64,000 nt of DNA, taken from Nitrospira sp. (GTDB taxonomy: Bacteria; Nitrospirota; Nitrospiria; Nitrospirales; Nitrospiraceae). Position numbers and translations under genes: made by a program. The first letter of the stretch is position 1; every line of letters starts with the position of its first letter. The notes beneath the pieces were generated by a model that did not search any database, had not been told where the DNA came from, and saw only the letters and a program-made list of their open reading frames with translations. The stretch is taken from positions 1-64,000 of the forward strand of contig SWDM01000024.1 in the NCBI GenBank assembly GCA_005116835.1. The letters run 5' to 3'. This document shows, piece after piece, positions 58,206-64,000 of this stretch.

Positions 58206-59473
58206 GTGATGCAGAAATCATCGCGATCGGTTCTGAACTGCTGATTGGGGGTCGATCCGACTCCAACTCACTCTTTCTTGCCGATGAACTTGGCAAACTT
58301 GGAATTGCAGTTCGATTCAAATCGGTCGTCGGCGATGACAAGCAGGATATTGTCATCGCCATCCATACAGCGGTGAAGCGAGCCCAGGTGATCGTCCTGA
58401 CCGGCGGACTCGGTCCCACGGTAGACGATTGCACGAGGGAAGCGGTGGCTTCTGCGACCGGACACCGACTTGGGCGCCGCAAGGAAGCGCTTGATGGTAT
58501 GACGGCCAGGCTGGCGCAATGGGGCCGCATCGCAAGTCCCGCGCAGTTGCGCCAGGCGATGATTCCATCCGGCGCCACTGTGTTGAACAATCCGGTCGGG
58601 TCCGCGCCGGGGTTCTGTCTGACATGGAAGAAGGCATTGATCCTGTCGCTGCCTGGCGTGCCGAGGGAAATGGAAGAGATGATGCGGCAGGAAGTGCTGC
58701 CGTTACTGCGCGCGCAGCACGAATCTTTAGGATTGTCTCCGCGGGCGCCGATCGTTCGCCAGGTCTTTCATACGTTCGGCCTGCCGGAGGCGGATATCGA
58801 TGCCAAAGTCAAAGGGCTCATTCCAAAAGGAGCGTCGGTGGATTTGGGCTTGCTGGTCTCGCCTATGGGCGTGTTGGTTTCGTTGACGACGAGGGGGAAC
58901 CAATCTGCCTTAGTGAAGAGTCAGATTCTGATGGAGAAGCTGACGAACGAAGTCCGCTCACGGCTGGGCGAGTGGCTGTTCGCCGAGGGGCGAGACACGA
59001 TGGAAGAGGTCGTCGGGCGGGAACTTATCAAACGAGGCCTGATGCTGGCGGTCGCGGAGTCTTGCACTGGCGGATTGATCGGTCACCGGCTCACACAGGT
59101 GGCCGGTTCGTCTGCTTATGTGGATCGTGGCGCTGTCTGCTACAGCAATCGGGCGAAGACGGACATGCTCGGTGTGCCGGCGGACCTCATTAGTCTACGG
59201 GGCGCAGTGAGCGGGGAAGTTGCCGCAGCAATGGCCTGTGGCATTCGTGAACGATCTAACGTATCGGTGGGGCTCAGCGTCACCGGTATTGCCGGGCCGG
59301 GTGGCGGAACCGAGACCAAGCCGGTGGGATTGGTCTATGTCGGGCTGGATGATGGGACCGGCCGTCCGATCTCACGAGAGTTCCGGTTTCATGGCGACCG
59401 GAATGTCATCAAGCAACGGTCGTCACAGGCAGCGTTGGATGTCCTTCGCCGTTGGCTGCTCGGGAATGGGTAG
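58187..59473 (+). CDS. cinA: CinA-like protein / nicotinamide-nucleotide amidase
   Basis: 428 residues from ATG 58187; the longer frame upstream is repeat. The N-terminal MoCF-like COG1058 domain (about 8-175) has IIAIGSELLIGGRSDSNS and TGGLGPTVDDCT, as in ADP-ribose pyrophosphatase-type CinA. The C-terminal PncC domain (about 260-425) has VAESCTGGLIGHRL, GVPADLISLRGAVSGEV and SVTGIAGPGGG, which hydrolyse NMN to nicotinate mononucleotide in NAD recycling. The start codon is inside a 9-bp repeat with no ribosome-binding site. thpR follows at 59685. Confidence 0.95.
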   Translation: MNQPNQCDAEIIAIGSELLIGGRSDSNSLFLADELGKLGIAVRFKSVVGDDKQDIVIAIHTAVKRAQVIVLTGGLGPTVDDCTREAVASATGHRLGRRKEALDGMTARLAQWGRIASPAQLRQAMIPSGATVLNNPVGSAPGFCLTWKKALILSLPGVPREMEEMMRQEVLPLLRAQHESLGLSPRAPIVRQVFHTFGLPEADIDAKVKGLIPKGASVDLGLLVSPMGVLVSLTTRGNQSALVKSQILMEKLTNEVRSRLGEWLFAEGRDTMEEVVGRELIKRGLMLAVAESCTGGLIGHRLTQVAGSSAYVDRGAVCYSNRAKTDMLGVPADLISLRGAVSGEVAAAMACGIRERSNVSVGLSVTGIAGPGGGTETKPVGLVYVGLDDGTGRPISREFRFHGDRNVIKQRSSQAALDVLRRWLLGNG

Positions 59474-59524
59474 CCAACATTATGCATGAACACTTCTGCT
59501 GCAATCGGCAAGCTGAACTCTTGA

Positions 59525-59645
59525 ATGTGAAATGTTGAATTTTGAATTTGAAATGTTCGGAATTCGTCAGATACACGAGCGCAGTCAATTTCTGTAGATT
59601 CCGATAATTCCTCATTTCACATTTCTCATTCAAAATTCCTCATGC
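59525..59645. repeat. GAATGTG/CATTTCA heptamer block
   Basis: gaatgtgaaatgttgaattt and facing ctcatttcacatttctcatt arms in the 211-bp gap between cinA and thpR. Confidence 0.75.
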
Positions 59646-59684
59646 CATTTCGCAACGAACAATCATGAATAATGCGGGCTTGAT

Positions 59685-60293
59685 ATGATCCGGGCCTTTC
59701 TTGCCGTCGAACCATCTCAAAAACTACGGGCCGAACTCGCCCAGGTTCAACAGGAACTGAAGCGAAACATTGAGCCGGAGATGAAGGGAGACGCCCGCAT
59801 CTCCTGGGTACGACCGGATAAGGTTCATCTTACGGTCAAGTTTCTTGGCGACATGGATGAGCAGATGATTGAATCGCTACGCCTTGCGCTTGAACAGGCC
59901 ATCGGAAGGCAGCCCAAGGTGAACCTGCCGCTCGAACGGTTCGGGGGTTTTCCCCGTCCTCAGAGCCCACGCGTGCTCTGGATTGGGCCTTCGGAAAATT
60001 GGGAGAAGGGGGCAGAGGCGAAGCGAGTGACGGAAATCCATGGCGCGATCGAACGGGCTTGTGAAGGACTCAACTTCCTCCGTGAGGCGAAACCGTTCAG
60101 TCCTCATCTGACCTTGGCCCGAGTCAAGGCGGGAGAGAGGCAGGTTGGAGACGCGCTGGCCAAGAGCGGAGTACTGGACCGCCCGCTTTCATTGGGCTCG
60201 CTGGCGGTGGAGTCGGTCGTACTGATGAAGAGTGAGTTGCGGCCAACCGGGTCGGTCTATACAAAACTGTGGGAAGTGAAGATAGGAGAATAG
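59685..60293 (+). CDS. thpR: RNA 2',3'-cyclic phosphodiesterase (ThpR)
   Basis: 202 residues of the 2H phosphoesterase family. Both catalytic HxTx motifs are present: VHLTVKFLG (about 48-56) and PHLTLARVK (about 145-153). IRAFLAVEPS at the start is typical. Such proteins open 2',3'-cyclic phosphates on RNA ends. cinA and thpR are commonly neighbours in bacteria, which supports both calls. Confidence 0.95.
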   Translation: MIRAFLAVEPSQKLRAELAQVQQELKRNIEPEMKGDARISWVRPDKVHLTVKFLGDMDEQMIESLRLALEQAIGRQPKVNLPLERFGGFPRPQSPRVLWIGPSENWEKGAEAKRVTEIHGAIERACEGLNFLREAKPFSPHLTLARVKAGERQVGDALAKSGVLDRPLSLGSLAVESVVLMKSELRPTGSVYTKLWEVKIGE

Positions 60294-60295
60294 CG

Positions 60296-60390
60296 GGTTC
60301 TGTCGCCGACCAGCCCTCCCTCATCTCGCCCGTCCCGCCTCTCTTATCCCCTTCTAACTCAGAACTCAGAACTCAGAACTCAGAACCTCC
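60296..60390. repeat. AACTCAG heptamer arm
   Basis: ctaactcagaactcagaact units follow thpR, up to the convergent stop codon of the cyclic-nucleotide-binding protein. Confidence 0.75.
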
Positions 60391-61023
60391 TTACTTGATC
60401 GCGCCGCGTTTCACGTCGCGCAGCAGTCGTTCGACGATCAGCCGCATGAAGAAGAAGCCCAGCTTCGGGTTCTGGTAGTACAGACGGTAGATCTGCTCGT
60501 CGGTCATCTGGTACAGCTCGCAGTCGGTTTCACACAGCACCGTCATCGTACGCACCTTCTCGGCCGAGAATAGGCCAATCTCGCCGATCAGTTCGCCCGG
60601 GCCGATGACGTGGTCAATACCTTGCAGCTTCAGCGTCCCGCTAGCCACGTACACAATCTTATCGGCCACGTCGCCCTTGCGGAACAGCACCTCGCCGGCC
60701 TTGTGCTTGCGCAAGTGCATGTGCGGCAGGAGCCATTCAGTCACCGGCGATTCCACAGTGGCCTGCTCAATCTGCTTGGTCAGCCGAAGAATTTCTACCA
60801 GCCGCTTGGCATTGATTGGCAACAGGATCGCATTCAAAATGAATTCCGGTAACAGGATGAACTCTGCGACGTCGAAGTGTGTGTGCAGCACACTGAAGAG
60901 CAGAAGCAGGGCGCTGCTGGCCAGCGCCAGTACCCGCAGGGGCACCATGTCTTTCATGTAGTGACTGGCGAGGTAGAAGACTCCGCCCAGCATGCCGATG
61001 GCGGTAGTAATGTCGAAGTGCAT
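60391..61023 (-). CDS. membrane protein with cyclic-nucleotide-binding domain (Popeye-like layout)
   Basis: 210 residues. About three hydrophobic segments (ITTAIGMLGGVFYLASHY, VLALASSALLLLFSVL, FILLPEFILNAILLPI) are followed by a CRP-type cNMP-binding domain (about 105-205, AGEVLFRKGDVADKIVYVAS, GPGELIGEIGLFS, RTMTVLCETDCEL). No helix-turn-helix follows, so it is not a CRP transcription factor. The order three TM plus cNMP domain recalls animal Popeye proteins. The neighbouring gene encodes a possible cAMP phosphodiesterase, so the pair may sense and remove a cyclic nucleotide. Confidence 0.87.
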   Translation of the reverse strand: MHFDITTAIGMLGGVFYLASHYMKDMVPLRVLALASSALLLLFSVLHTHFDVAEFILLPEFILNAILLPINAKRLVEILRLTKQIEQATVESPVTEWLLPHMHLRKHKAGEVLFRKGDVADKIVYVASGTLKLQGIDHVIGPGELIGEIGLFSAEKVRTMTVLCETDCELYQMTDEQIYRLYYQNPKLGFFFMRLIVERLLRDVKRGAIK

Positions 61024-61065
61024 GGATACTGGTTCCAGTGGCAGTGGCGCGTGAAGTCGGCTGGT

Positions 61066-61145
61066 TTATCTTGTTTGTTTGGTTTATTTGGTTGAACCAG
61101 TCTTGCCCGTCCAAAACTCAGCACTCAGCACTCAGCACTTCCCCG
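61066..61145. repeat. AACCAAATA-type arm and CAGCACT units
   Basis: TTTGTTTGGTTTATTTGGTT followed by ACTCAGCACTCAGCACTC, two repeat families side by side. Confidence 0.75.
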
Positions 61146-61167
61146 CCAGTCTCGCTCGGCTATCCTG

Positions 61168-61956
61168 CTAGATCGTCAGCGTTTGGTCCTCCTCAAGGAC
61201 GGTTAAACGGGGGATATGTAATTCGCGAAGCTCTTGCTGAATCTGATCTTTATATGCCGGCTTTAGGTGGTAGGCATATACGGATATGTCATGCCGGTCG
61301 AGTTTTCTGAATTCCTGTGCGAGCAAAGCCGGTGTGAGATGTTTGCTGATGCGGGCGAGCTCACCCATGGAATTGGGATAGGAACATTCGATAAAAGCGG
61401 TTTTCAGGTGAGGGATCTGTTTCGCTTCGCGCCACAATTCATCGGTGGAATAGGTGTCTCCGCTATAGACAAAGGCAGAGGAGCCGTCTTGCACGATAAA
61501 TCCTGTCGTGGGAACAGTGTGATTGACGAGGATAGGAGTGACATCGACTCCTGAAAATGAATGTACCTGTCCAGGTTTCAGAAAAGACGAAGCAAAGGTG
61601 GGATGTTCTACGGTCGGGATCTTGAAAAAGTCAGGATACACGTCCGTATTGAAGATATGCCGATGCAATCCCTGGACCACTTCAGGGAGACCACCCACAA
61701 TAATGGGAGCGCTAATCTGCTCGCTCAGATTGTCGGCTAACATGGGTAACCCTTTTATATGGTCAAAATGAAGATGTGAAAGAATGATATGGCGGATCCG
61801 TTTCTGCTCGCTCAGGGAGAGCTTGCTTGCCACAGTTCCAGCGTCAAGAAGAAGAGTGTCGTTTATTAAGAAGCTACAGGTATGGCAGGTGTGAGGCCCA
61901 GCTGTCTGTTGCAGAAGCGCCTCAGAGCCATGACAACCGAGGATTCTAATGTTCAC
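61168..61956 (-). CDS. metallo-beta-lactamase-fold class II cAMP phosphodiesterase-like protein
   Basis: 262 residues. The metal motif HxHxDH is complete (ILSHLHFDHIKGLP) and further ligands lie in the NHTVPTTGF, VYSGDTYS and YAYHLKP strands. The spacing and HTVPT motif fit the class II cyclic-nucleotide phosphodiesterase branch of the family. It would hydrolyse cAMP or a related nucleotide in the cytoplasm. It sits beside the membrane cNMP-binding protein on the same strand (144 bp apart). Confidence 0.88.
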   Translation of the reverse strand: MNIRILGCHGSEALLQQTAGPHTCHTCSFLINDTLLLDAGTVASKLSLSEQKRIRHIILSHLHFDHIKGLPMLADNLSEQISAPIIVGGLPEVVQGLHRHIFNTDVYPDFFKIPTVEHPTFASSFLKPGQVHSFSGVDVTPILVNHTVPTTGFIVQDGSSAFVYSGDTYSTDELWREAKQIPHLKTAFIECSYPNSMGELARISKHLTPALLAQEFRKLDRHDISVYAYHLKPAYKDQIQQELRELHIPRLTVLEEDQTLTI

Positions 61957-61975
61957 GATATGGTCTCCGCCAGCC

Positions 61976-62075
61976 TGGCTTGTTTAATCGGTTTATTTGG
62001 TTTGTCTTGTATGTTTGGTTGAACCGGATAAATCAGTTGAACCAAATCAACCGGATAGACAAAATCAACAAGCTT
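61976..62075. repeat. AACCAAATA-type 9-bp repeat, inverted arms
   Basis: TTTATTTGGTTTGTC/TTTGGTTGA arm and facing AACCAAATCAACCGGATA arm in the gap between divergent genes. Confidence 0.85.
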
Positions 62076-62182
62076 CATCGGGTTCCAATGTATCGGGTCG
62101 CAGGATCTGAATGAATAGACTCAAACGAGGGGAGCCCATTCGAGGGGATAGTCCAGGGGGAGATGGAGGTGTACAGTGTCGC

Positions 62183-62623
62183 ATGAATATGGGCATGAGC
62201 GATCATCTCGTTACTAATGCTACGAGGGCAAGCATGTCACTCGGCAAAGTGTTCATCATTGATGACGAAGTGCATGTCAGAAAAACAGTTGGTCTTGCGC
62301 TGAAACAAGGCGGCTATGAAGTTCTTGAAGCGGCTGACGGTGAAGAAGCCATCGCCACGATCCAATCCTCATCCGCTAGTTTCTCGGTTCAGGCGATCAT
62401 CTGTGACCTTGCAATGCCAAAGGTGAACGGACATGACCTCATCGCATTTGTCCGGGTCAAGCTCCCGTCAGTGCCCATCATCGTGCTGACCGGATATCCC
62501 GATGTCCAGGGTGCTGCGTCTCTGTTCAATCAAGGCGTCGTGGATTATCTCATAAAGCCGCCTCAGGTACAGACGCTGTTGGATGCAGTCAAGCGGGCGA
62601 TCAAGGAACAGGCTGTGTTCTAA
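62183..62623 (+). CDS. single-domain response regulator
   Basis: 146 residues if started at ATG 62183 (GGAGGTG about 13 nt upstream); ATG 62234 (GAGGG upstream, MSLGKVFIIDDE) is equally possible and closest to the receiver. Key residues: DD in FIIDDE, phospho-Asp in ICDLAMPKVNG, VLTGYP and LIKPPQ. No output domain. It is convergent with the GAF kinase that follows and could be its partner. Confidence 0.88.
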   Translation: MNMGMSDHLVTNATRASMSLGKVFIIDDEVHVRKTVGLALKQGGYEVLEAADGEEAIATIQSSSASFSVQAIICDLAMPKVNGHDLIAFVRVKLPSVPIIVLTGYPDVQGAASLFNQGVVDYLIKPPQVQTLLDAVKRAIKEQAVF

Positions 62624-62639
62624 GCGGGCTGGACGAGCA

Positions 62640-62695
62640 AAGGGGTTCTGAGTTGTCCGTAACTAACTCAGCACTCAGCACTCAGCACTTTCTAG
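62640..62695. repeat. GTTCTGA/AACTCAG/CAGCACT block
   Basis: gttctgagttgtccgtaact then actcagcactcagcactcag between the convergent response regulator and GAF kinase genes. Confidence 0.75.
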
Positions 62696-63981
62696 GAGTG
62701 ATCCGACTCTCCTGCTGATCGGGGAAGCCGGATGTGGATCTTCGTTCCAGCCCCCAGTTCACTCTCAACCCAGATCGCCCCCCCATGAGCTTCGACCACG
62801 TCCTTCACGATTTTCGTACCGAGTCCTGTTCCTCCTGGCTTGGTGCTGATGGAGCGTTTGGTGAAGAGCCGATCCCTGACTTCCGGTGGCATCCCGCCAC
62901 CCGTATCGATGACCGACACCACGATTGCCTCTTCAGATGTGGGGGGGTGCCCATACACGGTGATGGAGCCGCCTGGGGGCACTTCGGGGATCGCGTTGTT
63001 GATCAAATTAAAGAAGGCGGTATAGAGGCGTCGCTGGTCCGCCACGATCAGCGGGAGTAACTCTAGGTTCTCGGTCAGTAGTCTGACATGTTTTTCCTGG
63101 GCAAGAATCCCCAGAGACCGAAACACATTGCTGACGATCCAGCCCACCTCGCATGGGGAAAAATCGAGCGGGGTGCTGAGATCTTTGACTGCACCGGCAA
63201 TTTCCGCGACGCGATCATGAATCCGGTTCGCGTCGTCCTTCAACATCGCAATCACTTCATCGCAGAGTTCGCGACTCGCCGTCGCCCGTTTGAGTTCACT
63301 CTTGGGCAAATAATTCTGCAGCTCGTTGATTTCGGTCTGTAAAATTTCCGTGCCGCAGACGATCGGCATGAGGAGATTCTTGATGTCGTGGGCAATGTCG
63401 CCCATTAATGTCGCCACCTCGGCAAGCTTGGCATCCTCCACCAAGCGTGTATGCTCAATGGCTGCAGCAGCGAGTGCAGAGATAATGGTGAGTATTGCCA
63501 GGTCGTCTTGGCCAAGGAATCCTCCCCCTCGTTTGTTCATGACCTGAATGACACCGATGGGGTCGCCCTCCCAACGCTTGAGAGGAATTGTGATCATGTC
63601 ATGGGTCACGGCGCCGGTCGCTTCATCGACTTTCTTAAAGTGGCGGTGATCGGCCTGTGCGTCAGGAACGACTTCCGGTATTCCCGTCTTAAAGACCGTT
63701 CCGGCGATGCCCTCGTGCCAGGGTACTGCTGTGCCAGGCGGCACGGGTTTTTCACCGATGGAGTGATAAAAGACGAGGGTATGATGGTCTGTGTCTGCCA
63801 ACAGCACGGAGCCATTTTCCGCATTCACGACATCCAATGCGATGTGAAGCGATTGTTCCAACAGGTCTTGGAGCTTGATCTGTTGAGAGAACACCTCCGA
63901 CATCCGCCGGGCAGCAGTGATTTCTAATTCCCGTCTCGCTAGAAGCCTGGTCAGCGCTTCATGTGATTCAGGATTAGGCAT
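62692..63981 (-). CDS. soluble GAF histidine kinase
   Basis: 429 residues without membrane segments. GAF domain about 40-190 (ENGSVLLADTDHHTLVFYHS, VIQVMNKRGGG), dimerisation/phospho-acceptor helix with MGDIAHDIKNLLMPI (His), and HATPase_c (FFNLINNAIPEVPPGG, DTGGGMPPEV, GGTGLGTKIVKDVVEAHGG). The H-box HDIKNLL is typical of NtrB-like and GAF-coupled kinases. It may phosphorylate the response regulator encoded next to it. The ATG is 19 bp from the window edge, so the promoter is not visible. Confidence 0.92.
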   Translation of the reverse strand: MPNPESHEALTRLLARRELEITAARRMSEVFSQQIKLQDLLEQSLHIALDVVNAENGSVLLADTDHHTLVFYHSIGEKPVPPGTAVPWHEGIAGTVFKTGIPEVVPDAQADHRHFKKVDEATGAVTHDMITIPLKRWEGDPIGVIQVMNKRGGGFLGQDDLAILTIISALAAAAIEHTRLVEDAKLAEVATLMGDIAHDIKNLLMPIVCGTEILQTEINELQNYLPKSELKRATASRELCDEVIAMLKDDANRIHDRVAEIAGAVKDLSTPLDFSPCEVGWIVSNVFRSLGILAQEKHVRLLTENLELLPLIVADQRRLYTAFFNLINNAIPEVPPGGSITVYGHPPTSEEAIVVSVIDTGGGMPPEVRDRLFTKRSISTKPGGTGLGTKIVKDVVEAHGGAIWVESELGAGTKIHIRLPRSAGESDHS

Positions 63982-64000
63982 TTGATGGGCTGTAGTGTCA

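Overview
The window looks like chromosomal DNA of a Gram-negative, motile bacterium with a large signalling repertoire. The best guess is a member of Nitrospira or a close relative (phylum Nitrospirota). This rests on the gene mix (a chlorite-dismutase/HemQ-family protein, many PAS, receiver and MCP proteins, outer-membrane TonB and two-partner-secretion proteins) and on GC-rich coding DNA. It is an inference from content and was not tested by phylogeny. No rRNA, tRNA, CRISPR array, phage or insertion-sequence transposase was seen.

Layout. (1) 1-19600, + strand: a chemotaxis and signalling block. It holds cheW (cut by the window edge), two transmembrane MCPs, a soluble MCP-Cache protein, a huge PAS hybrid histidine kinase split by one in-frame TAG, a receiver protein, a VapBC pair, cheR, cheD and cheB. 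It ends with a partner-switching set (STAS antagonist, receiver-SpoIIE phosphatase, Hpt, receiver-HATPase) and a pentapeptide protein. (2) 19820-31038: SixA phosphatase, a second VapBC-like pair, a minus-strand signalling operon (receiver-PAS protein, periplasmic ABC-type binding protein, sensor kinase, NtrC-type activator), an orphan antitoxin and a TonB receptor. (3) 31216-32700: three tiny paralogous membrane-protein genes, each behind a sigma-54 promoter and an upstream pair of GAATC-N6-GATTC sites. (4) 32927-44696: a minus-strand locus of a subtilisin, an exported Cys-containing protein, a TpsA-type adhesin, its TpsB pore, a TPR-CHAT protease-like protein and a DUF928 protein. (5) 44697-49721: two more sigma-54/tandem-palindrome sites, a MITE-like element, a HigBA-like pair, a lipoprotein, a PII protein and a SUMF1-domain protein. 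(6) 49722-63981: two thymidylate-kinase paralogues with Ppx/GppA, an SDR, an OB-fold protein, Cld/HemQ-like protein, CinA, ThpR, a membrane cyclic-nucleotide-binding protein next to a class II cAMP-phosphodiesterase-like protein, and a response regulator facing a GAF histidine kinase.

Two genome-scale features stand out. First, nearly every intergenic gap is packed with short tandem units of 7 bp (GTTCTGA, GGAAGTA, GAATGTG, GGCTGAA, GAAGCGT types) or 9 bp (AACCAAATA type), usually as two facing arms that can fold into hairpins. Copies have entered genes in frame (hybrid-kinase receiver, CheB linker, TpsA C-terminus) and supply start codons or C-terminal tails to others. Second, five copies of a composite regulatory site were found: two GAATC-N6-GATTC palindromes 21-22 bp apart, lying 130 or 150 bp upstream of the predicted start of a GG-N10-GC sigma-54 promoter. 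This looks like an undescribed enhancer-dependent regulon, for which the NtrC-type regulator at 21273-22664 is a candidate activator.
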